Part shown: positions 1 to 11,076 of the stretch, piece by piece | How positions within the stretch are numbered: the stretch's first letter is position 1 | Layout of the letters: the number at the start of each line of letters is the position of its first letter | From: Neckera pumila | Lineage: Eukaryota; Streptophyta; Bryopsida; Hypnales; Neckeraceae | DNA: 64,000 nt | Assembly (NCBI GenBank): GCA_963969595.1 | Contig: OZ018417.1 | Span: 17,920,501 to 17,984,500, forward strand | Direction: 5' to 3' | Made by a program: the position numbers and the translations under genes | The notes under the pieces: model-generated | Told to the model about the DNA's origin: nothing | Databases searched by the model: none | Seen by the model: only the letters and a program-made list of their open reading frames with translations

Positions 1-35
1 GGGACCTTGTCCCTTGGAACGACGTAGTCGTGACA
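1..35 (-). repeat. Start of the 3' LTR of the chromovirus (partial)
   Basis: These 35 bases match 19743-19777 at the other end of the element. Read on the minus strand the LTR opens with TGTCACGACTACG directly after the polypurine tract. The rest lies beyond the left edge of the window. Confidence 0.93.
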
Positions 36-50
36 TTACCCCCCTCTTTT
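36..50 (-). other. Polypurine tract of the chromovirus
   Basis: On the minus strand this reads AAAAGAGGGGGGTAA and abuts the LTR start TGTCA. A purine run at this place primes plus-strand DNA synthesis in LTR retrotransposons. The pol reading frame passes through it without a stop. Confidence 0.85.
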
Positions 51-988
51 AAGGCATGTAGGTGATGTGTCGTTGAGTCGTTTGGTTTGGCCGCTTGTGG
101 GTAACGCTTGTGGAAATTAGCTACCACATCAGGAGCATTGTGCAAATTTGCAGCCGGTTCCCAGGAATTTTCTTCGGGCCCGTATCCCTCCCAAGCTACC
201 AAGTATTGGAGTTTTCTCCCTCTTCCTACCCGTCGGGAATCCAAAATTCTATTCACTTCCCACTCCATGTCACCGTCCGGGGTCACAATGGGTGGTGGTG
301 GTTTTTGTCGTCGACTTGAGATGGTGTCAGGTCGATATCTCTCTAAAAGTGATACATGAAATACATTGTGTATACGAAGGGCCTTTGGTAGTCGAAGTCG
401 ATAAACCAAGTCAGAGAGTTTAGCAATAATGGGGAAAGGCCCCAAAAACTTGGCTTCTAATTTTTTCGTGGGCGCAGTTGTAGAGATGTTATCGTGTCGA
501 AGTAAAACCTTGTCTCCTACTACAAATGATGGTTGTAGCTGTACTCGTCGATCATAGTTGAGCTTGGCTTGGTCACCCGCTATTTGGATCATAGTCTTCA
601 CCTCATCATGTATTTCTTTTAAAAGTCGAATCCTGTCTTCTGCCGCTGGCACACTTGAGGTTGTTGGTGTACTAATGGATAATGCTGGGTGGTACCTATA
701 AGTGGCATAAAACGGCGAAAGACTTGTTGTTGAATGAATTGCATTGTTATAAGCGAATTCGGCTATTGGGAGGAGGTCTGACCAGTCATCTTGTCGTCGG
801 GTTGTGAACATGCGAAGAAATTGCTCCAGCACCTGATTCACCCTCTCTGTCTGACCATCAGACTGTGGGTGGAAAGCCGTTGTCAAAGCCGGTTGGATGC
901 GAAGGAGTTCGTGTAATCGTTTCATACATTTGGAAATGAATACCGGCCCACGGTCGGATATGATTTCTTCTGGAATGCCATGATGTTT
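36..988 (-). pseudogene. pol: pol segment: integrase C-terminal part plus chromodomain
   Basis: The minus strand is open from the TAG at 989-991 through to the left edge. It starts with HHGIPEEIISDRGPVF and continues with AFHPQSDGQTERVNQ, the second half of the retroviral-type integrase core; the Glu of the D,D,E triad falls in the QTERVNQ motif. A GPFPI motif and NVFHVSLL follow, typical of the Ty3/gypsy integrase C-terminus. A chromodomain reads MEWEVNRILDSRR, then YLVAWEGYG and NSWEP (about 270 to 150). Chromodomains guide integration toward particular chromatin. The frame stays open across the polypurine tract and into the LTR. It is separated from the rest of pol by an in-frame TAG, most simply a mutated Trp codon. 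Confidence 0.93.
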
Positions 989-1912
989 CTACACGTGGTG
1001 AAGGTATAGATTGGCAGTTGCTAAAGAGTCGACTGTTTCAGTAGTCGGAATAAAATGTGCCAATTTTGTGTTTTTGTCCACAACGACCAAAATGGAGTCG
1101 GATCCATTGCTATTAGGCAATTTGACAATGAAATCGGCGGTAACCCGTTTCCATGGTGCCTCTGCCGTTGGAATGGGTTGCAATAATCCATGCCGGGCAT
1201 GATGAGTGGGCTTGGAGCGTTGGCACAAATCACACCCATCAACATACCGATGCACATATTTTCGAAATGTTGGCCAATAAAAAGTTCTTGACACCAAATC
1301 CACAGTTTTTGCTCTACCTTGATGTCCTGCCGTAGGTGCATCATGTCGGGAGCGTAGTATTTGTTGTTGTATCTCATCATCATCCGGTACATAAATTGCA
1401 TCCCGAAAATAGAGTAATCCGTCTTTAATCTTGTAATCTTGAAACCGTCGACGAATATTCACTGGAGCTCGGTTGGGGTCATTTATAAAGAATGCCAATA
1501 TTGGCTTAAGTGAGATATCCTCTCTCATAGCCCGTTTTATGTGTTGAATGATTTTAGCATCAGTCCAAATGAGATCACAGGCCTCCATTATTGCTAATTT
1601 TAGTAGGGGCTTGGGTTCTTTCGATGACTCTACTAATATATCGGGACGTCTTGACAGCATATCAGCACGGCCATTTAGTACCCCCGGCCGATGATGGATT
1701 TCGAAGTTGAATGCTGAGAGTTGCTCGGACCACCGTGCTTGTCGTCGGTTTAATTGTTTCGTTGTTAGGAAGTGTTCCAAATTTTTATGGTCTGAAATCA
1801 CTCGAATTATGTGTGGTGAACCTTCTAGATAGACTCGCCATTCTTGAAAAGCAAGTACAATACTAAGCAATTCTTTGTCATATATGTCGTAGTTCTTCTC
1901 TGCCGGTTGCAT
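989..1912 (-). pseudogene. pol: pol segment: RNase H (C-terminal part) and integrase N-terminal part
   Basis: The segment opens with MQPAEKNYDIYDKELLSIV, the second half of the Ty3/gypsy RNase H, followed by VISDHKNLEHF and the linker AFNFEIHHRPG. The integrase zinc-binding HHCC domain follows, with H..H at RSRHDAPTAGHQG and C..C at DGCDLCQRSKP. Then comes the first catalytic Asp of the core (VTADFIVKLP) and the second-half motif ILVVVDKNTKLAHF. It ends at a TAG (989-991). It lies in another frame than the upstream RT segment because of a 1-base loss near 1968. Confidence 0.93.
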
Positions 1913-2607
1913 TTTGGAGCTCCGATAGGCACATGGGTGTAGATGCCCATCCTCTGCACGTTGTGATAAATAGCTCCTGTAGCACTATCTGAGGCATCTG
2001 TTTCGACAACAAAAGGGAGTTGAAAATTAGGGTGAATTAATATCGGGGCTTTAGTAAATCGAGATCTTAATTCTTTAAATGCTTCATCTGTTGAAGAGGA
2101 CCATTCAAACCGTTGATCTTTTCGTGTTAATGATGTAAGAGGCATAGTAATTCTAGAATAATCATGGATGAAGCGCCGGTAAAAATTAGCAAACCCAAGG
2201 AAAGATTGAACTTCTTTCACGGATTTTGGAATGGGCCATTCCTGGATGGCTTGCACCTTGTCATTACACATTTCCAATCCTTTTTCCGAAACCATCATGC
2301 CCAAGAATTCCATGCGACTTTGATGAAATTGGCACTTGGAAATTTTAGCGTAAAGACGATGATGCAGCAACCATTGAAGTACTTCTCGCACAATTGCCCT
2401 ATGTTCTTCTAATGTTTTTGAGAATATGAGAATATCATCCAAATAAATTACAACGGAAATATCTAATAGGTCATAAAAAATAGCTTGCATGTGGGCTTGG
2501 AATTGAGCAGGGGCATTGGTTAACCCGAATGGCATGACCAAGTACTCAAATAATCCGTAACAAGTTTTAAACGCCGTTTTAAATTCATGGCCTTTTGCCA
2601 TTCTCAC
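1825..2607 (-). pseudogene. pol: pol segment: reverse transcriptase palm/thumb and start of RNase H
   Basis: The sequence holds GHEFKTAF, LVMPFGLTNAPAQFQ and the catalytic VVIYLDDILIFSK motif (YLDD box) of the reverse transcriptase. GFANFYRRFIHDYS follows and then the RNase H start FVVETDASDSATGAI with its first catalytic Asp residues. After GAI the frame turns into nonsense: one T seems to have been lost from a T-run near 1968, because the next frame continues the expected RNase H sequence from there. The N-terminal boundary is a TGA (2608-2610) inside the RT, where related elements usually have Arg or another residue after AYH. Confidence 0.93.
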
Positions 2608-4020
2608 TCAATGATAAGCTTGTCTTATATCAAGCTTTGTAAAAAATTTGGCTCCAGCCAACCGATCAGTTAAGTCAGGGATTAGCGGAAGAGGGTACCG
2701 ATTCCTTATCATGACTTTGTTTAACTTCCGATAGTCCACACAAACACGGATGGATCTGTCTTTTTTACGTGCAAATACAATAGGGGCCGAAACTGGAGAC
2801 TTGGATCGGCGAATCCACCCTTTGCCTAGATTTTCTTCAAGGTATCGTCGGAGTTCCTCGAGTTCTACGAGAGACATAGGCCGCAATCCCGTGTTACGGG
2901 GCTCCTGTCCCTCTTTGAACTCCACCTTCATATCCGATCCACTGTGATTGGGCAAGTCATTAGAGGCTTCTTCGCTAAACACCTCTTGTAAGTCTTGGTA
3001 TTCTTTTGGGATTTGGGATTCTAGTTCCTCCGTAATCTTATTTTTTTCCAATTCGGACACCTCCAAAATAAATAAATCAGCTTCCTTCGCTGAGAGACGA
3101 AATGCCGAGGCCGATACAAAAGAATGGCTTGGAATGACTATGCCGGCCTGCCGGGCTGGCCAGGCCACTGCACTGGCTTGCTGCAGCGCCTGGTGGGCTA
3201 GCCAGGCCACTGTGCTGGCCTGCTGCAGCGCCTGGCGGGCTGGCCAGGCCACTGCGCCGGCCTGCCGCAGTGCCTGGCGGGCTGGCCGGGGCTGTCGACT
3301 TGCAGGGCCCGGCACAAGCTGCCGGCCTGCAGGGCCCGGCACAGGCTGCCGGCGTGCAGGGCCCGGTACATGGACAATTTTGGTCTTTTTTTCTAAATTT
3401 TCTGTAATGCAATGATTTCGACAATAATCTGAGTCGAAAATCACCTGATGTTGCGACCAACGAATGGTGGGGTCATGACGAGTAAGCCAAGGCGTCCCCA
3501 AAATACAATGATAGCGACCCGTGTTTGTGAGATCTGCCACAAGCATTTCTCGGTGACTTCCCACTTCCAATTCGAATGTTGCCTCATGGGTGATGAGTCC
3601 CGAGTTAATTACCCTCCCGTCTATAACTCGAACTTCTCGTGGAGTCCTCTTAGATTGTATTTGTGCTCCACAATTTTGAGCAAAATCTTGATGCATAAAG
3701 ATGCCAGTAGCGCCCGAATCAATTAAAGTTGTTGTCGGAATCGAATTGACATGAGCGTCCATAGTCAAATGTGCTCCCGGCTCCATAGTGGCACGTAAAT
3801 AGTGTGGCAATACAATCTCATCGGATTGTTGTAATTGTTGAAGTGTAGATTCATCGACCAAATCTCCTTTCGAGATTGTGCTTGCCGCCGTCTGATGTGT
3901 ACCCGGGTACCGAATAAAAGGCTTCAGTCCCGGGCTCGGCCTTTTCCCGGCCCGGTTGATCCTCCTTCTTCTTCTCCAATCACGGCAAGGGAGTAGGATT
4001 TGGAAGGATTGGTGGGACAC
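2608..4020 (-). pseudogene. pol: pol segment: aspartic protease and reverse transcriptase fingers
   Basis: The protease active site reads TTLIDSGATGIFM (about 3700-3740), the DSG motif of retropepsins. A proline/alanine/glutamine-rich stretch coded by GC-rich tandem repeats (3161-3372) follows, then the RT start with APIVFARKKDRSIRVCVDYR, KLNKVMIRNRYPLPLIPDL and FFTKLDIRQAYH. An in-frame TGA (2608-2610) stops the frame there. The open frame overlaps the end of gag in a different frame over about 97 bases, which is either a real gag-pol frameshift arrangement or another lesion; the sequence alone does not decide. Confidence 0.92.
3161..3372 (-). repeat. GC-rich coding minisatellite between protease and RT
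   Basis: Three 42-bp units (3161-3202, 3203-3244, 3245-3286) are followed by a spacer and two and a half 27-bp units (3303-3329, 3330-3356, then partial). Both unit lengths are multiples of three and the pol frame stays open. The protein therefore gains 14-residue repeats of the type HQALQQASAVAWPA and 9-residue repeats of the type GPAGRQLVP. The base composition is strikingly different from the flanking pol. Confidence 0.9.
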
Positions 4021-4140
4021 TTAGCCCGCACATGCCCTTGCAAACCGCAACCCCAACACCTCCCTTGTTTCTGGTATTCCATACGATCAACTGCAGTCTT
4101 TGCTAGGGCCGTCGATGTAGACGTGGCATCAATCTCCATT
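3924..4140 (-). pseudogene. gag: gag, 3' part with CCHC zinc knuckle
   Basis: The minus strand begins at the CACTA insertion point with MEIDATSTSTALAK and then CWGCGLQGHVRAKCP, a C-x2-C-x4-H-x4-C zinc knuckle of the nucleocapsid. This type of knuckle binds the element RNA during packaging. The frame ends at a TGA at 3924. The other half of gag lies at 18389-19233; the two are in register once the CACTA element and one ATT copy are removed, so the insertion split an open gag. Confidence 0.93.
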
Positions 4141-4155
4141 CACCACAAGAAAATG
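4141..4155 (+). repeat. Left terminal inverted repeat of the CACTA element
   Basis: CACCACAAGAAAATG, matching the inverted right end except for one T-to-C change at position 4, directly preceded by the ATT duplication (4138-4140). Confidence 0.95.
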
Positions 4156-4159
4156 ATGC

Positions 4160-5230
4160 ACAGAATGACTGCACGATATGACTGGAAAACAGTCATTCCA
4201 GTCATAACCGACTGCACGGTGACTTCCCAATCCAGGAGTCACTGTGGTCAACCTCGTTAATATCACCGTTGTAGTTGTATTATCACAATATCACCATCCC
4301 TGCGTCCTTTGGATGACAGAATGGATGAAAGAGGCTGGTCTACGTGGAGGGGGGCTCGTGGCTGGCACACGCCCTTGAGTGGGGACGTGGCGCCAGTGCA
4401 TTTGCGACAGCTGTTTCCATGTGATGTCATAGTCTAGTCGCGCACCAGTCGCGTCGAAGTCACATTTATAATGGTGATGTCACTAGTCCTGCACCAGTCA
4501 CGACGGAGTCGAAACTGGCATGCTGAGGTCACCAGTCGTGATCTAGTCGTGTCCGAGTCATCATGTTCATGTTTAAGTTACTAGTTGTGTATCAGTACTG
4601 CTAGAGTCAAAATTTTCAGTGTCACTGCAAAAGTCACTGCCTAGTTTCATTCCAGTTGCGGAGTTCAGTACTCTTCTCTTAGTTCCAAGTCAGGTAGGGA
4701 AGTTCAGTCATCGTGTAGTCAGTACTAGCAGCCGATATCAGGAGTTGCTAGTATGTCATGAAGTAGTTGTGTCGTAGTCATGTATGAGTCACTGGTAATT
4801 TATGTGATTTAGGGCGTTAGGGAACCTCAGTCATGAAGTAGTCATCGTGCAGTGTCTCAGGAGTTGCTTGTACCTCATACGTTAGTTGTGTTGGAGTCAT
4901 GTCTAAGTCACTGTCGACTACTCTTGAATTTTTTGGCCGTTAGGGAACCGCAGTCGTCGCATAGACATGTAGCAGACTCTCAGCAGTTGCTTCTAATTCT
5001 TGAGTTAGTTGTGTCGTAGTCATGTGTAAGTCATTGTGGAGTAATGCGATTTTCACAGTTGGGGAACCTCAATCACCATATAGTCATGTAGCAGTCTCTC
5101 GGGAGTCGTGTCTATGTCATGAGTTAGTTGTGTTATAGTCTCTGAGAAGTCGCGTCTATGTCATGAATTAGTCGTGTGGTAGTCATGTATGAGTCATTGT
5201 GGAGTACTACGGTTTTCCTAAAACGCGTAC
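4160..5230. repeat. Left subterminal motif array of the CACTA element
   Basis: About 1 kb with no gene is filled with variants of AGTCATG, AGTCGTG and AGTCAC, often spaced about 10-20 bases apart, for example TAGTCGTGTCCGAGTCATC near 4543-4561. In En/Spm-type elements the accessory protein binds short repeated motifs near both ends and brings them together. That this motif is the binding site here is inferred from position and number. Nothing else is visible between 5230 and 5585. Confidence 0.8.
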
Positions 5231-5585
5231 TATGATTTTTTCCCCAGTAATTGCTGTGATGCGTTAGTTCCTACATATTGAGCTACTAGGCACCATTAAC
5301 AACAAACCTGAAGTCAAAGACAACTGATGCAAGAGGTTGTTCACACTGAAGTGTCTGAGGGGAATACATACATATTTGCAAACAAATGAAATAGAGCTAC
5401 AGAACTAGGTCATGAGGACACGACTGCCAAAGTGGCCTAAATGCACTTCACAATGTCCAAAAATTTAGGTGCACAAGCAACAATATGTGTTAGAACAAAT
5501 GCATGGCCAAATGGCATTCACTGTCAACACAAAGAGCAGAGTTCACCATCCACTGTCTGCGGTCTAGGATAGATCCAGATAGTTT

Positions 5586-5852
5586 TCAATTAATATGCTT
5601 TATGTACTTCTCAGACCACAACGCAGTACTCCCTTTTGCATGCTCAATCCTGGATTGCTCTGCCTTCACATTGGGGTACATCAGGGCTACCCCTGGACTG
5701 AATACATTGGAAACATCTATCCTACACCACCCCTCCGGTACGTCTTGCCCATGGAACTTGTGTTCCCTTGGCACACCACTGATGACACCCAAGGCCACTT
5801 TTTGCCTGACACTGCGCGAATTCATCAAGAATACCTCATCCCCCACTTTGAA
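5586..5852 (-). CDS. Last exon of the CACTA accessory gene (C-terminal domain)
   Basis: The exon follows acceptor TCTTGCAG and opens in phase 0 with FKVGDEVFLMNSRSVRQKVA. The remaining 80 or so residues alternate hydrophobic strands and end at KYIKHIN and a TAA. The pattern (VxL-S, then VAxGxI, then a Val-rich strand, then hydrophobic-Pro and a final Trp-x3 motif) resembles the small C-terminal domain of many plant CACTA ORF1 proteins. The preceding micro-exon (6244-6167, 26 codons, GKAQKRDSRRSTPVSTDKNK) is basic. Confidence 0.7.
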   Translation of the reverse strand, partial: FKVGDEVFLMNSRSVRQKVALGVISGVPREHKFHGQDVPEGWCRIDVSNVFSPGVALMYPNVKAEQSRIEHAKGSTALWSEKYIKHIN

Positions 5853-8800
5853 CTGCAAGATTTCACGCATTAGGCAGGACAATGTTCAGCATGGCAAAGA
5901 GCACAAACAAATGCATCAAAGCAATCCCTATACTGCCTCAAGTGCCTCTGGGACTTGCACCAAACACCATGACTTGTACATAACTTCAAAATGAAATCCA
6001 CAAAACTAACTTGCGACTTCACTTGAACTCCAGAATGACTCCTACGATGAAGAAAATGATGACAGCTACTTCATTTGCAAGGTACATGACTCCATTGGGT
6101 GACTTCAAGGTGACTACCGTACACATCCTATGCTTCAACCAAGGGGGAGTAGTTCAAATGTCATACCTTCGGAGGACCGCTGTCCTTGTTCTTATCTGTG
6201 GATACTGGTGTGGATCTCCGACTGTCCCTCTTCTGCGCTTTCCCCTGCAAACACAAGCATTCTTCAAGTGATGTGTTTGTAGGGAACCCTTATTGACCTA
6301 TTTGGGTTCTTTTCCGCGAGGAAACTGCTATCTTCCAACGTGCCACGATCATTAAAGATAACTACATTTAGACAACCACCGAACTTTGTAGAAGGAAAGG
6401 AAAGCAGGAACTTATTTGACATATGGTGAAGGACTTCTGAGGTGGCGATTACCTTGGCGGGAGACTTTGCTTTGCCACGTACATTTTTTGGGGGGCTAGT
6501 CTCTGTAGCACCAACGCAAAGTTCCGTTGCCTTTGTTGATTGCATCGTCAAAGAATCCTCTACTGCACCACACTTTGGCCCTTCGACCACATCAGACTCC
6601 TTGCGATGATCAGCATCCGCGGATCCAACAATTGGTTCACTTCCGGCATTTGAAGAAGCGGAGTGCTTGCTTCCTTCAGCAACTACTTTGGAGGCCTCAA
6701 CCATCATGCTCTCCTCAAGGGTCAGCACCTTGGAGATGTCTTCACGATCACCGACATCTTCCTCTTTGGATACCGATGCAACGCCCTTCACTACGGCGTG
6801 ACTTCCCGGTTCGCTACCCAGGTGGCCAACCTGTTGCACAGGACTAGCGGGAGCAGGACCATTAGGAGACCCCGGAAGGTCACTATCGGAGTCCAAATGT
6901 AGAGGCTGCTCTCTTGTAGAAGGTGGTTTATGAAGTGCTTCTACGGTCTTCAGGCCACCTGCACTGGACGCTACTACGTTCGTGGCCTTCTTACCAAGAA
7001 TGGAACCAATGGGCTTTATGTTCTTCCTGGAGTTGGGAACCACCCCAGCTGCGTGCTCAATGTCCACACCTCGAGATTCCTGCTGATCTAAGGCAGACTG
7101 GGTAATGCTTGGGCTGACGTTGTCTTTCCCTCTAGACTTGCCAAGGAATTCTCGAAACATCTGCCCCAATTCATCGATGGCAACTGATTGACTGTCCGAC
7201 TTTGACATGAGGTGGTTGAACTTCAGGTTCACGTCCTGCTTCAAATCAGCTACCTCTAAGGACAGGCTCGAGCCTCCTACCTCGTCGCACTGCCCTCCCC
7301 AAATTGCACAGCAGAGAATTTGCTTAGTGTAACGACACAGTCAAAAATGATACAAGTCATACATATTGAAGGACCTCAGGACTGCATGACTGACGTGCGA
7401 CTCCTAAACGACTTGGCCGCAACTACTAAGGGAGTAGTGAATTAGCGGTTTCTTGTACACTTCCGCACGACTCTTATACGACTCAGCCGCGACTTCTGTG
7501 CAAATGGGGCTTCAGGGTTCAGAGTCTTGGACGACTGCTGCATGACTAACATTTTACTAGTACATGCCACACAATTTCAAACAACAGCGACCACTACAGA
7601 TTTCACACAACGCCAGACACTGGGCATGGAAAGGAACCTTGGCTCATGTGGAACAGGGTTTGCACCTATTTGTACAAACTGGTTGAATGCGTTCAAGTTC
7701 AAAGAAGAGGGTACGCATACAAGATACAGGACAAAACGAAAACAATGGATTCAGTGGACGCTTACCACCTGAGACTGAACGGCTGTTCTTCCGATCCTCA
7801 TCGGTCCACTCAAAGTTTTCACGCCTTGACGCACTGCAGCCATCTTCTCAGACTTCATTTTTTGGGCATCCGTCTGCCAGTACTCTTTCAGTTGGTCCCA
7901 TTGATCATCATACACATGGACAGGGGCTATCTCATTGCCACTCAAGTACCGGACCTTGAGTCGAGAGCGCTCAGATTTCAAGAACTTTGTGACTGCATGG
8001 CGAAATCCCGCCAGGCTCAAAAGATTTCCCACGTACTCAAACTCCTTATCCAAGGCATCCCGCAGTCTCTGCATTGTTTGTGGCCTATGTTGTCCCCACT
8101 CGATCACACTCATGTCCACAAGCTTCGGAGCAAGATCCCGTAAGGCCGTGTCCCAAGATGTTTTGCCTTCATTGCTAGCATCAATGAAGCCTCCCTCCTG
8201 CACATGTACAAAATTGGGTTTCATAGTTTCGGTGGCTCTACTGCGGCTGCCCACCTCGTATGTAGCTCTCTTCTTTCTACGGATGGTGCTGTCAGAGGGG
8301 GTCCGAACAGCAACATCTCCTTCACCTGATGGCCATGCTTGAAGAGGGGCAGCCGCTTGCCACTGCCCAGGCACCCACGACCATCCAGGCATGGGGGCAG
8401 GAGTCACTTGAGGGTTGTAAGACTGGGGTGGACCTGTTTCTGGAAGGTGCATCGATGCTCTATGAGGGTATATTGGTAATGGAACGATGGCTGAAGGGGT
8501 CGGTTTGGCCCTCTTCTTCCTTCGATCAATGAGAGGCTCCACATCCTCAACCTCATCGTCGCTGGAGTCCACAATTTGTTTTGCCGCCTCTGCAGGTACA
8601 CCGCCATCACCTGCTGTTAGTCTTACAAGTGCTAGATCCATTGGCCGTACACATTATAGGCGGTTTAAACAACAACAGGGGGCTACATATATGATGAACT
8701 CTGAGCATTACAGGTAGGAGTGACGGAATCAACAGGCAAGGGAGGAAATGAACAAGCAAGTCGCCTAATTTATCAGGCAAGTCTCCCAATTTATCAGGCA

Positions 8801-11076
8801 AGTCTCCCAATGAGCAGACAGGTCCCCTAACAGTCACCGGACAAGTCCACCAAATTAGTAGGCAAGTCTCCCAAATCATCAAGGAAGTCCCGAACTCATC
8901 AGGCAAGTCCAGCGAATCACCTGATAAGTCTCCTCAATCATCAGGGGAATCCCCACATCATCAGGCAAGTCCACCGAATCACCTGGCAAGTCTTCCAAAT
9001 CATCAGGGAAGTCCCCAAGTCATCCGGCAAGTCACCCAAATCACTAGCGAGGTCTCCCAAAACATTCTCAGAGTTGGACATTGAAACACACCTAAATGGG
9101 TTACTGTATTTCAAGGGTTCACAATCTGCATGCTGAATGACCTGGGACGACGAAACCAACATGAAATTTCATGCAGCCCTGGTAGACACTTCTGGAGACC
9201 AAGGCTACGGACGTGACAAAAATAGCACAGAGTACTGTGGAATTCAATTAGATGACGAGCGACCCACTTGTCGGGGTTACAAGTGCCGAACTTGAAGGAC
9301 GAGGCCCATTGAAGGCAGTATACACACTGAGGAGGACCAAGCATGTTTGGTGAACTGTGAACGTTACAGAAATTCAGCGAGGCATTGGCAAGACCATCAC
9401 TTCCAGCCCTGAAGTGATGTGGGTTCCGAGAAACCATTCCCAAAGGAAAGAAATTTTTTTACGCCTATCTGGCTCATTGTGTGTGAAGGGTTCAAAATCG
9501 GCCTTCTGAACAACTTGGAAGCCTACTCGCAACCTGGAATTTCACAACTACGTGGTAGACACTTCAGGAGACCAAGTCTGCCAAAGTGCGAAAGATTTAA
9601 GCAGGCGGTCGGATTTTGGTGGCTCTACTAGCGACACGGGAGGGAGCTGAGTACTCTCGTTTCTAGTGTGCATGGCACTTGGGATGACCAAAAACAGAAC
9701 GCGTAAAATAAGTACAAAATACATGAAGTTTTTAAGGGCGATCGCAGTGTGTGTCTCCTTCTGCGCCAATTGATGAGAGGCTACCGATTGGGTGGTGGGA
9801 CTGAGATGTAAGATAACTTTCAAATAACAACAGTGACACCTTGGTTCAAGGTCACCGAAACAAGGACTTCGGGGAAGGAAACACATACTCAACAGCACTT
9901 TTGCAATGTAAAAGGGCACACTGTCCCTAAAACCCTACACACCAGAATCTATAGAAATACCAGCAATTGGGGTACTTGCCTGCGGGAGACGTCTCCCTCT
10001 GGGAAAGCCGCTGCAGAAGACTACAAGCTATAGCTAAGTTCATCATACCTGCTGCGAGGCCATCGTCATTGGACGCCGTTGCATCGGAGTCATAGCCCTC
10101 ATTATTCATATTCTCGAAAATGAGGCGCTCTTGCTCACGAACTCGTTCGCTGCGCCTCGTCCTAGAGCTTGGTCCTCGGAGGCCTCGCTGCCTCTCACTC
10201 CTTTCCACAACTCCGATGCTCTTTGGGCCCGTCAGATTGGGACGCTTGTCCCGTCCTACGCCAACACCAAGGTGCGCATCCCTGCACACTCCAAGTCCAG
10301 TTCGGGAAGCGCATTCACATTCGGGAAAATGAGAGAGATCCAATGGCCGGGAAAAAATCAGATCTACACTACGAACGGAAGATACGAACGGAAGAGCATG
10401 CGGGCTGGTCTGAAAGCCATGGGAAAAAAAAAGAGTGCAATGAGCGGAGGCAGGGTTTCAGTCCCACTGTGTCACTAGGAGGGGCGACGGTTCCACGTGG
10501 CAAAAACCGCCGCCTTTGCAATTAATGAGTGCTTTTCAAATGCGTGACTGCTAGGCACCGGCAACGCGACTGGCAGGTGACTGAGGTGGGATCCGGCAAG
10601 CGCTTACAGGACTCAACGTCGACTTCTACGACACTACGACGTGACTTCACTTCGCAACGGGCGCCTTGGCGGCACAGTATCCAATGCAGACCACGCATCT
10701 ATACCTTCTGCACCGCCAAAATGTATGGGTGGCTTCGCGGAGACCGGTGGCAAGTTTCGACCAGGCATAATCAGCAGATAACGTTGAGGTAGTACGGAAC
10801 ACCGACTCAGAAAAGGGCGCGCGACACTTCTGGAAGGGAGAGTTGCGCTAATTGTGTCTTCTGTGTGCAGGCTGATCAGCTGCCACGGTTGCTGTCGTCA
10901 TCTACAAAAACAAGTCTGGACGCTAATATCGACAAGGAGGTTGTATAGGAGCGGGTCACTCACAGATCTTTCTTGGCTCGCAGAACTGGCTCCAGAGCAC
11001 GCTGCATCTCTGCAACCCGCTGGTCACGGAGGAGCTCGTACTCACACTTGTGAGGCTGCGGACTCTCCATCAGCAT
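5586..11076 (-). CDS. CACTA accessory protein, TNPA/Transposase_24-like, six exons
   Basis: Proposed coding exons, minus strand: 11076-10964, 10281-10049, 8610-7766, 7289-about 6288, 6244-6167, 5852-5586, giving about 845 residues. Donors and acceptors are GT-AG; the phases agree at four of the five junctions without forcing, and the exon 4 donor (6288-6297) is uncertain. Exon 1 encodes YELLRDQRVAEMQRALEPV; exon 2 a basic RRSERVREQERL stretch; exon 3 a segment resembling plant Transposase_24 (FLKSERSRLKVRYLSG, then KMKSEKMAAVRQGVK); exon 4 a short helical start and a long Ser/Glu-rich region; exon 6 a compact domain like that ending other CACTA accessory proteins (KVGDEVFLMNS, then KVALGVISGVP). 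In known elements this protein binds subterminal repeats and helps excision. The family assignment is from memory of motifs. The start ATG could instead be 11070 or an upstream exon. Confidence 0.72.
6288..7289 (-). CDS. Exon 4 of the CACTA accessory gene (coiled-coil start, Ser/Glu-rich)
   Basis: After the acceptor GAGGGCAG the frame reads CDEVGGSSLSLEVADLKQDV and NLKFNHLMSK, a short amphipathic helical region. About 250 residues of low-complexity Ser, Glu, Val and Ala follow, probably disordered, and then a more ordered end (NKFLLSFPSTKFGGC, VVIFNDRGTLEDSSFLAEKN). No known domain was recognised in the linker. The frame stays open to a TGA at 6264; a splice near 6288-6297 would join it to the 78-base exon 6244-6167. 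Confidence 0.68.
7290..7765 (-). other. Intron of the accessory gene rich in AGTC-type motifs
   Basis: Bounded by GTAAGC and GGGCAG on the minus strand. It contains CATGACTGACGTGCGACTCC and further CGACT/TGACT words, the same type as in the subterminal arrays. Confidence 0.65.
7766..8610 (-). CDS. Exon 3 of the CACTA accessory gene (Transposase_24-like)
   Basis: The exon starts after CTAACAGCAG (acceptor) with GDGGVPAEAAKQIVDSSDDE, an acidic stretch, and a nuclear-localisation-like RRKKRAKP. It has a Pro/Trp-rich middle and then about 110 residues with WGQHRPQTMQRLRDALDKEF, RHAVTKFLKSERSRLKVRY and WDQLKEYWQTDAQKMKSEKM. This tail matches the layout of plant Ptta/En/Spm accessory proteins, where a Trp-containing helix precedes a basic KSEKMA motif. 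It ends at GTG before the donor GTAAGC (7765-7760). Confidence 0.8.
8611..10048 (-). other. 1.4-kb intron of the accessory gene with minisatellite
   Basis: It runs from donor CAGCAG|GTATGATG to acceptor CTAACAGCAG. It holds the about 21-bp minisatellite (8755-9065) and a diverged direct repeat: about 9115-9205 resembles about 9490-9590, both containing TGGTAGACACTTC. No credible coding sequence was seen apart from the heptad-coding repeat. Confidence 0.65.
8755..9065 (-). repeat. Minisatellite of about 21 bp, core ATCAGGCAAGTC
   Basis: About fifteen imperfect units vary around ATCAGGCAAGTCTCCCAA. Because the unit is a multiple of three, the minus strand encodes heptads of the type GDLPDKL over parts of the array. 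In the gene model the array is intronic. The AAGTC core overlaps the AGTC words scattered through the element. Confidence 0.9.

Noticed and set aside
1021..1401. 126-codon minus-strand frame within integrase
   Set aside because: An alternative-frame shadow of the integrase coding sequence.
8755..9065. CRISPR-like array
   Set aside because: A minisatellite of about 21 bp with no regular unique spacers.
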